From: Paludibacteraceae bacterium
GTDB taxonomy: Bacteria > Bacteroidota > Bacteroidia > Bacteroidales > Paludibacteraceae
Direction of reading: 5' to 3'
Length of the DNA stretch: 43,812 nucleotides
NCBI GenBank assembly: GCA_017646805.1
Contig: JAGCLW010000020.1
Coordinates: forward strand, 1-43,812
Positions within the stretch are counted from its first letter, which is position 1; each line of letters starts with the position of its first letter. This document shows positions 7,593 through 16,364 of this stretch, one piece after another. A program made the position numbers and the translations under genes. The notes beneath the pieces are model-generated. The model was not told the DNA's origin. It did not search any database and saw only the letters and a program-made list of their open reading frames with translations.

Positions 7593-8852
7593 CTATCTTT
7601 CTTTTAAAAATCTTAGCATTTCAACCATCTTTGTTTCTGCCACATTAGGTTGAGGATTCCAAAATTGATTTCCAACAATTGAATCAGGCAAATATTGTTG
7701 CTCTACAAAATGATTTACATAATCATGAGGATATTTATACTCTTGAGCATAACCCAACTGTTCCATCAACTTTGTCGGTGCATTCCGAAGATGAAGCGGA
7801 ACAGGCAAATTTCCTGTTTGTTTCACAAACTGAAGAGCTGTATTGATCGCATTATAAGCAGAATTACTTTTGGCACTCGTAGCCAAATATATTGTTGCCT
7901 CAGCAAGCAATAATCGACCTTCCGGCCAACCTATTTTTTGCAAAGAATCAAAACAAGCATTTGCAATCAACAACGCATTGGGATTTGCTAATCCAATATC
8001 TTCTGCCGCAGAAATCACCAAACGACGAGCTATAAATTTAGGATCTTCCCCACCCTCAATCATTCGTGCCAACCAATAAATTGCCGCATCAGGATCCGAA
8101 CCTCGAATACTTTTGATAAAAGCCGAAATAATATCATAATGCAATTCGCCTCCTTTATCGTAAGCCAGCGGATTTTGTTGCAAACATTTTGACACAAAAT
8201 CATCGGTAATTTCAACATTTTCACCACTGGAAGAATTTACAACCAATTCAATGATATTCAACAATTTACGAGCATCACCACCGGAATAACGTAAAATTGC
8301 ATTCGTTTCTTTCACATCTATCATACGTTGAGATAATAAAATATCTTTTCGTATCACAGTATGCAAAAGACGCAAAAGGTCTTCTTTTTCCAATGATTTT
8401 AAGACATACACTTGACAACGAGAAAGCAACGGAGTAATGACTTCAAACGACGGATTTTCCGTTGTCGCTCCAATCAAAACCACCGTTCCTTGCTCTACTG
8501 CTCCAAGCAAAGAATCTTGTTGAGATTTAGAAAATCGATGAATTTCATCAATGAATAAAATTGGCGTTCCTTGATTGAACAACGAACTACTTTTTGCTTT
8601 TTCAATTACATCTCTTACATCTTTTACGCCGGAAGTAACGGCACTCAAAGTAAAAAAAGGACGTTTCAAATTGCCAGCCACGATTTTAGCCAATGTAGTC
8701 TTTCCCACACCTGGAGGTCCCCACAAAATAAATGACGAAATATTTCCGGAATCAATCATTCTGCGAAGCACTGCACCTTCTCCAATGAGATGCTCTTGAC
8801 CAATATATTCGTCCAACGTTTGAGGACGCATTCGTTCGGCTAATGGTGGCAT
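7593..8852 (-). CDS. rarA: Replication-associated recombination protein A (RarA/MgsA)
   Basis: AAA+ ATPase of the clamp-loader clade that acts at stalled replication forks and single-strand/double-strand DNA junctions. In the 419-aa product the N-terminal motif RPQTLDEYIGQEHL is followed by Walker A GPPGVGKT (45-52), Walker B ILFIDE (98-103) and the sensor region IGATTENPSF. The C-terminal half contains GSDPDAAIYWLARMIEGGEDP and AEDIGLANPNA, typical of the RarA tetramerisation domain. It starts 14 bp after the lon stop codon and has no promoter of its own, so it is the second gene of a lon-rarA operon. Confidence 0.96.
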   Translation of the reverse strand: MPPLAERMRPQTLDEYIGQEHLIGEGAVLRRMIDSGNISSFILWGPPGVGKTTLAKIVAGNLKRPFFTLSAVTSGVKDVRDVIEKAKSSSLFNQGTPILFIDEIHRFSKSQQDSLLGAVEQGTVVLIGATTENPSFEVITPLLSRCQVYVLKSLEKEDLLRLLHTVIRKDILLSQRMIDVKETNAILRYSGGDARKLLNIIELVVNSSSGENVEITDDFVSKCLQQNPLAYDKGGELHYDIISAFIKSIRGSDPDAAIYWLARMIEGGEDPKFIARRLVISAAEDIGLANPNALLIANACFDSLQKIGWPEGRLLLAEATIYLATSAKSNSAYNAINTALQFVKQTGNLPVPLHLRNAPTKLMEQLGYAQEYKYPHDYVNHFVEQQYLPDSIVGNQFWNPQPNVAETKMVEMLRFLKER

Positions 8853-8866
8853 AAGAATTTTAGTTT

Positions 8867-11293
8867 TTATATTAAAGCAATCTTTATAACATCTTTTATA
8901 TCACTAACATAATGAAATGTCAAACCTTTTGTATAAAGAGAATTTATTTCTTCTACGTGCTTTTGATTTTCTTCACAAAGAATTATTTCTGTAATTCCGG
9001 CTCGTTTCGCCGCTAAAATTTTCTCGCGAATGCCTCCTACCGGAAGAACCTTTCCTCGAAGAGTAATTTCTCCCGTCATAGCCAACGATTTTTTCACTTT
9101 TCGTTGTGTCATTGTAGAGACAAGAGACGTCACCATGGTAATTCCTGCCGATGGTCCATCTTTCGGAACTGCACCTTCCGGAACATGAACATGAATATTA
9201 TTTTCTTCGAACAACGAATTATCTATGCCAAAATCTTGAGCATGACCCTTGATGTATTCAAGAGCAAGAATCGCAGATTCTTTCATTACATCACCAAGAT
9301 TCCCGGTCAAAGTTAGTTTTCCACCAGATTTTACTTTATTTAAGCTTGATTCTATAAACAAAATTTCACCACCGACGGCCGTCCAAGCCAAACCTGTAAC
9401 GACACCACAATATTCATTTCCTTGATAAACATCGTGCGAATATTGAGTATTTCCTAAAAATTCTTTTAGATTTTTCTTCGTGATTTCTATTTTTGTGGTC
9501 TCTTGATCTTCTGCCATGGCTAAACGACAAGCGACTTTTCTCATCAATTTAGCAATTTTACGATCTAACTCTCTCACTCCGGATTCTCTCGTATAAGAAT
9601 CTACAATTTCGCGAATCGTTTGTTTATTGATAACAACTTGAGATTTTTTCACTCCATTTGCTTCTAATTGTTTAGGCAAAAGATGTTTAGATGCTATTTC
9701 TACTTTTTCTTCTGCAACATAACCACTGACTTCAATCAATTCCATACGATCAAGCAATGGTTTTGGAATTGCCGAAATATCATTTGCCGTAGCAATAAAC
9801 AAAACTTTTGACAAATCTACATCTATATCTAAGTAGTTATCATGAAAAGCCATATTTTGTTCAGGATCCAAAACCTCCAACAAAGCAGAAGAAGGATCTC
9901 CATGAACCGACGATGTTACTTTATCTATTTCATCAAGGACAAACACCGGATTTGCACTTTGAGCTTTCACCATATTATAAACAATTCGACCTGGCATTGC
10001 TCCTATATAAGTGCGACGATGTCCTCGTATTTCAGCCTCATCATGCAATCCTCCAAGAGACATTCGCACATAATTTCGCCCAAGAGATGTTGCAATGGAT
10101 TTTCCCAACGAAGTTTTTCCGACTCCGGGCGAACCATGAAGACAAATAATCGGAGCTTTCATATCTCCTTTTAATTTGAGTACGGCAAGATATTCAATAA
10201 TTCTCTCTTTGACATTCTCCATTCCAAAATGATCCTTATCTAATATCTTTTTTACCTTCTTCAAATCAAATTTATCCGTTGTGTATTCGCCCCAAGGCAT
10301 ATTCAGCATTGTCTCGATATAATTGGATTGAATACCGTAATCCGGAGATTGAGAAGACATTCTTTCAAGTTTGTTTATTTCCTTTTGAAAAACTTCTTCA
10401 ATCTTTTTCGACCAATGTTTCTTCATGGCTCGTTTTCGATATTCACGCAACTCAATAGAACGCCCATCTCCGCCCAACTCATCTTGGATTGCTTTCATTT
10501 GTTGATGCAAATAATATTCTCTTTGCTGAATATCCATATCTTCTTTTGCCTTTGCTTGAATAGACAATTTTAAATCAAGCAATTGCGTTTCTTTGGTCAA
10601 CAATTCCAACAAATGATAGCCTCGATCTTGTCCGTTATCAAATTCCAACAAATGCTGTTTTTCTTCTACTCGTAGAGGAAAATGAGCACAAATATAATTG
10701 ATCAATCCTTCCGGATTTTCCATATTTTTCAAAGCAAAAGTAGCTTCTTTCGGCATCATATTAGAATTTTTAATAATTCTTAAAGCCAAATCCTTCAAAG
10801 CTTCCACCAATGCTCGATACACACGCTCATCTTCGGGTTCTTTTTTTGATAATAAAGAAACTTTTCCTTTGTAAAAAGGTTTATTTTCTTCTATTGATTT
10901 TATTTCAATACGACTTCTTCCTTCCAAAACAACCATCGTTGTACTATCTGGCATTTCAAACACCTTCACAACATTTGCCAACACACCGTTCGAATACAAA
11001 TCTGCAAATTCTGGTTCGTCAACTCCACTTGATTTTTGTGCTGTAACAGCAATCATTTCGCCCGATTGATAATATTCTTTTATCAATCGTAACGATTTCT
11101 TTCTTCCCACTGCAATCGGCAACACAACACCCGGAAAAAGCACAACATTACGCAAAGGCAAAACTGCAAACAATTGATCTTCATTGATTTGAATATCATC
11201 ATCGGTTCGCCCCTCCGCAATAACCGAAATCATTCCTTTTCCTGCAATTTCTTCGTCCATTAAACTTAATTGATCGTTATTAAAATCAAACAT
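8867..11293 (-). CDS. lon: ATP-dependent Lon protease
   Basis: Cytoplasmic AAA+ serine protease that degrades damaged and regulatory proteins. The 808-aa product has an N-terminal LAN substrate domain from about residue 41 (FAVLPLRNVVLFPGVVLP), a coiled-coil region near 250-320, Walker A GSPGVGKT (387-394), Walker B VFVLDEID (450-457), and a protease domain with PKDGPSAG (nucleophile Ser715) and GGIREKILAA (Lys758 of the Ser-Lys dyad). It is first in an operon with rarA. Its promoter region holds TATCTTTG and a TTTGGCA-N6-TTGAAA motif shared with htpG, and its leader contains a terminator-like hairpin at about 11320-11345. Start ATG 11293 is supported by the normal family N-terminus. Confidence 0.97.
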   Translation of the reverse strand: MFDFNNDQLSLMDEEIAGKGMISVIAEGRTDDDIQINEDQLFAVLPLRNVVLFPGVVLPIAVGRKKSLRLIKEYYQSGEMIAVTAQKSSGVDEPEFADLYSNGVLANVVKVFEMPDSTTMVVLEGRSRIEIKSIEENKPFYKGKVSLLSKKEPEDERVYRALVEALKDLALRIIKNSNMMPKEATFALKNMENPEGLINYICAHFPLRVEEKQHLLEFDNGQDRGYHLLELLTKETQLLDLKLSIQAKAKEDMDIQQREYYLHQQMKAIQDELGGDGRSIELREYRKRAMKKHWSKKIEEVFQKEINKLERMSSQSPDYGIQSNYIETMLNMPWGEYTTDKFDLKKVKKILDKDHFGMENVKERIIEYLAVLKLKGDMKAPIICLHGSPGVGKTSLGKSIATSLGRNYVRMSLGGLHDEAEIRGHRRTYIGAMPGRIVYNMVKAQSANPVFVLDEIDKVTSSVHGDPSSALLEVLDPEQNMAFHDNYLDIDVDLSKVLFIATANDISAIPKPLLDRMELIEVSGYVAEEKVEIASKHLLPKQLEANGVKKSQVVINKQTIREIVDSYTRESGVRELDRKIAKLMRKVACRLAMAEDQETTKIEITKKNLKEFLGNTQYSHDVYQGNEYCGVVTGLAWTAVGGEILFIESSLNKVKSGGKLTLTGNLGDVMKESAILALEYIKGHAQDFGIDNSLFEENNIHVHVPEGAVPKDGPSAGITMVTSLVSTMTQRKVKKSLAMTGEITLRGKVLPVGGIREKILAAKRAGITEIILCEENQKHVEEINSLYTKGLTFHYVSDIKDVIKIALI

Positions 11294-11314
11294 AAATATA
11301 ATATCTTAAAGCAT

Positions 11315-11346
11315 TTCAAAAAAAACGACAAATCTGTCAGTTTTTT
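11315..11346 (-). terminator. Terminator-like hairpin in the lon leader
   Basis: On the minus strand AAAAC-T-GACA-GATT-TGTC-GTTTTTTTT forms a stem with one bulged T followed by about eight Ts, some 25-30 nt upstream of the lon ATG. It could attenuate lon or back up the terminator of the upstream operon. Confidence 0.4.
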
Positions 11347-11471
11347 AAAGTTATCAAACTGCCAAATTTATCAATAATTTTAAAATTATGTTTTTAATTC
11401 ATAAAATAAAACTCACAAAAAATCTAAAAATCAACACTTTAATTCTTTTTAATCATCAACTCCATTATATA

Positions 11472-11494
11472 TTTCAATAGTTATGCCAAAGATA
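11472..11494 (-). promoter_or_regulatory. lon promoter region: TATCTTTG plus TTTGGCA-N6-TTGAAA
   Basis: The minus strand has a -7 type box TATCTTTG (11487-11494) overlapping TTTGGCA-TAACTA-TTGAAA (11472-11490). The second motif has the spacing of a sigma-54 -24/-12 element but with GA instead of GC at -12. The same motif precedes htpG. Either start gives a leader of about 165-190 nt. Confidence 0.5.
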
Positions 11495-11500
11495 TTTACA

Positions 11501-11546
11501 TAAAAAAATGAGTTAAATTTATCGATCAAATTCAACTCATTTTTCT
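11501..11546 (-). terminator. Terminator of the T9SS-type operon
   Basis: 13-bp stem ATGAGTTGAATTT/AAATTTAACTCAT (minus strand, with one G-U pair that would be A-C on the plus strand) followed by seven Ts. Lies directly after the PD40 gene stop codon. Confidence 0.85.
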
Positions 11547-11559
11547 TTATTTTGATTTT

Positions 11560-13005
11560 CTAAAATTTACGCGATTTCCAAATCTGCTTTCCGTTTTTCA
11601 TTAAATAAAACACATTTTTCGACGCAAATTCATCTTGTTTCCAAAATATAGCATAACGATTACCTTTTTTATCCAACATTCCTATAAAAGGCATATCCGA
11701 AAATTCCTTATCTGGCAAACATTTCATCGCTTCTATTGCAAATTGCTTATCCAAAGCCTCATAAACATCTGTATAAACTTTGTTGATGATAAACTTATGA
11801 ACATAAAGCGAATCCTTTTCTATGACTTTATCAAATACTTTAATTTTTGACATTTTGATGTCTTCACCTTTGATACAAGGGAATCGTTTGTAAAACGCAT
11901 CAACAGATTTTATATAACGATATGCTCCAATTTGTACCTCGCCACGAAATGGAAACAATCCTAATTCTTTTAATTTTTCAATCAATTCATCTCGCTGATC
12001 TTCTACTTCGTCCGGCACTTCAGGCTCTTCTATTTCTTCTTTTTTGTTTGGAATAACGGTCTTGACTACTATTTCATAAATATCCAAACCTCCCATCGTT
12101 CCTGCTCTATCCGAAGCAAAATAAGCCAAAGAATCATTATAACGATGATAATCTCGATCATCATACACAGAATTTATAAACGTATCTTTGTATAGCGTTG
12201 GTGTTGAAAATTTCCCATCCGAATACTTACTTTCATAAATATCAAATCCACCAACTCCTCCGGCTCTATCCGATGCAAAGTAAAGCGTTTTGTTGTAATT
12301 GCAATAAAAAAGGTCGCATTCGTTCGCTTCTGAATTTAACTCCTTCACAGGCTGAGCCGGATAATATGCCGAAGTTCGATTCGTTCGCAAATAAATATCA
12401 TAATTGCCATCATTCCGATTAGAGACAAATAGCAAACTATCTTTAGAAAGCGGAGTAATTGAACATTCATCATAATCCGAATTTATCCACTTGACTTTTT
12501 TCAATCGCTTTGCTCTCCATGGATTACGACGATCTTTTATTCGTTCCGCAACAAAAATTTCTCCGTTATCATCATAATATGCACGATAAAAAAACAAACG
12601 CTTTTCGTCCATTCCAATCAATGCTGTATTATTGTCACTATTCCACGTATAACCATTTTGTTGTGGTACATTCCAACGTCTTTTATTTTTTCGTTTCGAG
12701 AAATAAGCTTTTTCTGTATATTCCAACGTATTTCCTTCCGCTACCAAATATCGATTTGAAGTAAAAAGCATATACTTATACACAAGAAATGGAGCATAAT
12801 CATCTTCTGTACTATTAAGCGTTTCGACATTGGTAAGAATAGTATCCTTGTACGGCTTATCCGTATCACGAATAGGTCGCACCACTTCTTTTTCTTTGAC
12901 TCTCGGAGTTCGCTTCGATTTTGTACTACTACGTTTACGAGCAGAAAGAGGCATTCCCAAAAGTAAACCAAGAAGAATTATTGATATAAATCGATGAAAA
13001 TAAAT
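11560..13005 (-). CDS. PD40 beta-propeller protein of T9SS-type operon
   Basis: Predicted exported protein of about 481 aa, third in an operon with a CHU_C adhesin and PorP/SprF. It contains PD40/WD40-like propeller repeats: LLFVSNRNDGNYDIYLR, LYFASDRAGGVGGFDIYES and AYFASDRAGTMGGLDIYEI. The C-terminal part has GEVQIGAYRYIKS, reminiscent of the start of a SPOR-like domain; no OmpA peptidoglycan-binding domain as in full-length PorE is evident. The first conventional start in frame is TTG at 12960, which cuts off a good signal peptide. The frame is open back to an ATT at 13005, giving a start HRFISIILLGLLLGMPLSA signal, 13 nt after the porP stop. I prefer the ATT start. Probable periplasmic or outer-membrane partner of PorP and its cargo. 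Confidence 0.75.
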   Translation of the reverse strand: MYFHRFISIILLGLLLGMPLSARKRSSTKSKRTPRVKEKEVVRPIRDTDKPYKDTILTNVETLNSTEDDYAPFLVYKYMLFTSNRYLVAEGNTLEYTEKAYFSKRKNKRRWNVPQQNGYTWNSDNNTALIGMDEKRLFFYRAYYDDNGEIFVAERIKDRRNPWRAKRLKKVKWINSDYDECSITPLSKDSLLFVSNRNDGNYDIYLRTNRTSAYYPAQPVKELNSEANECDLFYCNYNKTLYFASDRAGGVGGFDIYESKYSDGKFSTPTLYKDTFINSVYDDRDYHRYNDSLAYFASDRAGTMGGLDIYEIVVKTVIPNKKEEIEEPEVPDEVEDQRDELIEKLKELGLFPFRGEVQIGAYRYIKSVDAFYKRFPCIKGEDIKMSKIKVFDKVIEKDSLYVHKFIINKVYTDVYEALDKQFAIEAMKCLPDKEFSDMPFIGMLDKKGNRYAIFWKQDEFASKNVFYLMKNGKQIWKSRKF

Positions 13006-13018
13006 AGGTAGTTAGTTT

Positions 13019-13963
13019 TTATTTTTGTTCCATATTATTTCGCTGACGCTTACTCCATTTAGATGTATTAAATTCTAAACGAAGAAAAACTTCGTGTTGA
13101 GGAAACGCATAAGCGAAATTAGAGATTTCTCCAACTCCAATACCTCCGGCATATCCAATAGCAAAATTTTGGATATACACACCGGCCATGATTTTAGCGA
13201 TATTATTTGTATATCCTCCTCCAATCCAACAATATTTTCGCCATTGAAGTTTTGCCGTCACATCATAAACGAGAGAAAATTTATCAAACGGAACGTACAT
13301 CATAGCTTCGGCAGCCAATTCCAATTTGATATCTCCTTGTAGAAAAAAGAAATCATAAAGTCCGCTCACAGTCAGCAATCGAGACGTTCTTCCTTCAAAA
13401 TTTGGCAACATCCAAGACGTATGCTGACCGACAAGATTATACGCTGCAATACCAATAAAATAGTGATTTGGTTTATAAAAACTCAAACCAAAATTAACAT
13501 CGAACCAATAATCCGATTCTGCACCCAACATTAAATATCTATCGTCCGGATGTTGAGCATTAACCAAATGATCTTGTAATGCAGTTTGTTGGAAAGTTCC
13601 CGAAAGACCTAATCCCAATTTATGATTATTGCCAAGATTTACTTTGTATACATACGTTGCTTCCGCCATTAAATTGGATAACACTCCTCCTTTTTCATAA
13701 ACAAACTTGAATCCCACGCCCATATTATCTGTAGGAAGAGATGTAGATCCCATCAAAAGAGCTCCTTGCGGAGAATTGTTTGCCGAAGCATAAGTATTAT
13801 AATACGAAACCAAAAGTTCGCCAAGATCATTGTAGCATGCCCCCGAAGGATTGTATGCGTATTGACCAACAGGATTGCTCCATACTCTTTGAGCAAATGT
13901 CGGCATCGTTCCGAAACAAAAAACAATAATCGAAAAAGTAATATATTTTTTTAGTTGATTCAT
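13019..13963 (-). CDS. PorP/SprF family type IX secretion membrane protein
   Basis: 314-aa outer-membrane beta-barrel protein with a signal peptide (ITFSIIVFCFGTMPTFA-Q). Family features are the N-terminal Q-R-V-W-SNPVGQYAYNPSGACYN segment, repeated amphipathic strands (KLGLGLSGTFQQT, HYFIGIAAYNLVGQHT, WRKYCWIGGGYTNNIAKIMAGVYI) and a C-terminal strand FLRLEF. PorP/SprF proteins are paired with large adhesins carrying type B (CHU_C) sorting domains and are needed for their secretion or surface anchoring; here the upstream gene is exactly such a cargo. Position between cargo and PD40 gene makes this a dedicated secretion/attachment module rather than the core PorP, but that is inference. Confidence 0.9.
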   Translation of the reverse strand: MNQLKKYITFSIIVFCFGTMPTFAQRVWSNPVGQYAYNPSGACYNDLGELLVSYYNTYASANNSPQGALLMGSTSLPTDNMGVGFKFVYEKGGVLSNLMAEATYVYKVNLGNNHKLGLGLSGTFQQTALQDHLVNAQHPDDRYLMLGAESDYWFDVNFGLSFYKPNHYFIGIAAYNLVGQHTSWMLPNFEGRTSRLLTVSGLYDFFFLQGDIKLELAAEAMMYVPFDKFSLVYDVTAKLQWRKYCWIGGGYTNNIAKIMAGVYIQNFAIGYAGGIGVGEISNFAYAFPQHEVFLRLEFNTSKWSKRQRNNMEQK

Positions 13964-13995
13964 ACGTTAAATTCATTTAAAAAAATTAATCAATA

Positions 13996-16176
13996 TTATT
14001 TAGTATAAATCACACTAAAAGATTCTCCTAATTCTGCAATCGTCTGACCACTTGAAGTATACAAACGAATAAAAGCAGTATAAGTAGATGGTTGTCCCGT
14101 AGGAGGACGATAACCGTCGGTAAGAGGATCCCATTTTAGATTTTCATCATTTAATTGACCTACAAGACGACCATTATTATCAAAAATATTACATTGTACG
14201 TGCATATTTTGTCCGTTGGCGAAATCTGTCAAATCAAAATAATCATTCTTTCCATCACCGTTTGGTGTTACTATATTGTAAAGACATTGACGACGAGAAG
14301 CATCTACCGATGTAGAATCTGTTGCCATACAACCATTTGCATCTATTGCCGTCACAGTATATTCTCCTTGCATTACATCAACCAAATCTTGCTCCTCACT
14401 TCCATGTTCCCATATAAACTTAAATGGTGGCGTACCATGTTGTATACTAAGCATCACTTTCCCATCTTGTTTGAATGGACAAGAAGCGTCTTTCACTTTA
14501 TTGAAAGTGATTGACATTGGTTCGTTTGGCTCTCGAATATCAACAGTTTGAGTCTGAGAACAACCTTCTCTATCCGTTGCTTTTATTTGATAAATTCCGG
14601 CTCTCAATCCAATAAACTTCGCTTCTGCTTTTCCTACAACAGGTTTTCCTATCTGCTTTTTGTTCGTTATATCAAACAATTCATATCTATAATACAAATT
14701 AGCTGATCCATAATCCATCCAAGATCCTTGAGCTTTTGCGATAATAGTTCCTTTTGTATCCCCATGACAAACGCAATTTGTTTGTTCAAAATGAATAGTA
14801 ACCGGATTAGGCGGAGCTTTTATCGACCAATTTAAACGATACCCTTTGCCATTGGCTGTATAGAAATAATAGATATGTTCTCCCGGTTCAAGATCTGAAG
14901 TAGCAAGATTCGATGCTGTCTCAATTGCTCCAGCTTTTACGTATTCAAGCGTTGTCTCTGCTGTTCTTACACCTAAAGAATCGGCATAAATAGGTTCAAA
15001 ACTTTCTTCCGTTACGATTAGCGTTTTTGCATATTTAGTTGTAGAAGTTCCTCCATCAGAACAATCGTTTGGCGTACGAGAAAGTATTATTTTATACCCA
15101 CTATTGTCCGGTGCACTTTGTGATAAATCTCGATAAGCACCTCCAAACATATTTTGAGAAATCACCGTTGGATAACGAACTCCCCAAATCGTGTCTCGGT
15201 ACTCTGTTTCCACTCCGTTTTTAACTACCTTAATCACATCTATTCTCTCTACGACTTTCAACTTAGAAGAAGACGTATAATCTTCTTGTTTTGTATAAGT
15301 TTTTGGAGTTCCATCTTCGTTGTAAATTACTTTTCCATTTTCGTCTTTTTCAACATAAGTAACTGTTCGTTGTCCCCAAACTTCTTTTAATACTTTATCT
15401 ACAATTTCTTTTTTAAGGACATACCAATAAGCGACTTTTTCTGAATTAACATCGTGATCCCAAACAATTCTTACCGGAAAGCAATCTCTTTCATCAGGAT
15501 TGATATTATGACCTGCTGTTTCTTTATAACAAACTTTCATATCCTTACTATTGTTGTCACCAAAATAACTCATTGCGTTATCTACCACCGTAAAAGTTGA
15601 TGTGGCAGTACATTTATTCGAGTCTGTGACAAGCACTTCATAATCTCCCGGTACCAAACCCGTAAGATCTTTTCCCGGTTTATATTTGAACTCGTTTGGT
15701 TTATGAATTGCCGGATTTGCTCCATTGGGATCTCCTTGAACAATAAATTCTGGTTCCATCAAATCATTAATCAAATAACTGTACGGAGCTGTTCCACCTT
15801 GCACATCTAAATGCATTTCTCCATTATTTCCGGTATTATCAATTCCCCAAGCAGTATTGCTAACAATATTCCCTCCATTAAGAATTTTTAATTCTTCTGG
15901 TTGCGTAATAGTATAAGTGTATGTTCCTGCGTCAGTACCTGTTACCGTTAAAGTATATTCTCCGGCAACCAATCCTCCAACAGCATTTGTTGTATTTCCC
16001 GTACTCCAACTATACGTGTTGGAAGCTCCATGCGAAGGTGTAAATACAATTTTTCCATCACTTCCACCAAAACACTTCACATGAAAAACTTGATCGCTTT
16101 CTCTTGCAGTAACATTTCCAAAAAGGAAACAAAATAAAACAATAAAAATAACTAATAATTGATTATTTTTTCTCAT
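13996..16176 (-). CDS. SprB-repeat surface protein with T9SS type B (CHU_C) sorting domain
   Basis: About 726-aa secreted protein. It starts with a signal peptide (MRKNNQLLVIFIVLF...NVTA), then SprB-type repeats (VKCFGGSDGKIVFTPSHG, SWSTGNTT, GLVAGEYTLTVT; later CVCHGDTKGTIIAKAQG, GLRAGIYQIKATDREGC, and DASCPFKQDGKVMLSIQHG, WEHGSEEQDL, MQGEYTVTAIDANGC). It ends in a gliding-motility-type CHU_C domain beginning NIVTPNGDGKNDYFDL and containing NIFDNNGRLVGQL. Such proteins pass the outer membrane by the type IX system and act in adhesion or gliding. I chose ATG 16176 rather than TTG 16188 because of the signal peptide. First gene of the operon with PorP and PD40; a TATTTTTG box lies at 16210-16217. 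Confidence 0.9.
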   Translation of the reverse strand: MRKNNQLLVIFIVLFCFLFGNVTARESDQVFHVKCFGGSDGKIVFTPSHGASNTYSWSTGNTTNAVGGLVAGEYTLTVTGTDAGTYTYTITQPEELKILNGGNIVSNTAWGIDNTGNNGEMHLDVQGGTAPYSYLINDLMEPEFIVQGDPNGANPAIHKPNEFKYKPGKDLTGLVPGDYEVLVTDSNKCTATSTFTVVDNAMSYFGDNNSKDMKVCYKETAGHNINPDERDCFPVRIVWDHDVNSEKVAYWYVLKKEIVDKVLKEVWGQRTVTYVEKDENGKVIYNEDGTPKTYTKQEDYTSSSKLKVVERIDVIKVVKNGVETEYRDTIWGVRYPTVISQNMFGGAYRDLSQSAPDNSGYKIILSRTPNDCSDGGTSTTKYAKTLIVTEESFEPIYADSLGVRTAETTLEYVKAGAIETASNLATSDLEPGEHIYYFYTANGKGYRLNWSIKAPPNPVTIHFEQTNCVCHGDTKGTIIAKAQGSWMDYGSANLYYRYELFDITNKKQIGKPVVGKAEAKFIGLRAGIYQIKATDREGCSQTQTVDIREPNEPMSITFNKVKDASCPFKQDGKVMLSIQHGTPPFKFIWEHGSEEQDLVDVMQGEYTVTAIDANGCMATDSTSVDASRRQCLYNIVTPNGDGKNDYFDLTDFANGQNMHVQCNIFDNNGRLVGQLNDENLKWDPLTDGYRPPTGQPSTYTAFIRLYTSSGQTIAELGESFSVIYTK

Positions 16177-16209
16177 TTCAAAAAACAAAAAAATTGTTCA
16201 TAAACTCTA

Positions 16210-16217
16210 CAAAAATA
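16210..16217 (-). promoter_or_regulatory. -7 box TATTTTTG of the T9SS-type operon
   Basis: TATTTTTG on the minus strand about 33 nt upstream of ATG 16176; a TTTG at 16240-16243 lies 22 bp further upstream. An ACATGTTTAAAA element sits at 16256-16267. Confidence 0.6.
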
Positions 16218-16320
16218 ACGATTATTTTTTATACTAAATCAAAAAAAATATTAAAACATGTTTAAAAACATCATTTAAAATCAGCTTTTCGTCCAAAATT
16301 TTATTTTTTCAAATACACAA

Positions 16321-16360
16321 AAAAAAGAATAAAAGAAACTTTTCCTTTTATTCTTTTTTA
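16321..16360 (-). terminator. Terminator of the ompH-slyD-aroC-kdsA operon
   Basis: Long A/T stem AAAAAAGAATAAAAG/CTTTTATTCTTTTTT with a 9-nt loop immediately after the kdsA stop codon; T-rich on the minus-strand 3' side. Confidence 0.75.
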
Positions 16361-16364
16361 TTTA

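Noticed and set aside
9808..10149. 113-aa and 110-aa plus-strand frames inside lon
   Set aside because: They are antisense shadows of the lon coding sequence with no protein-like features.
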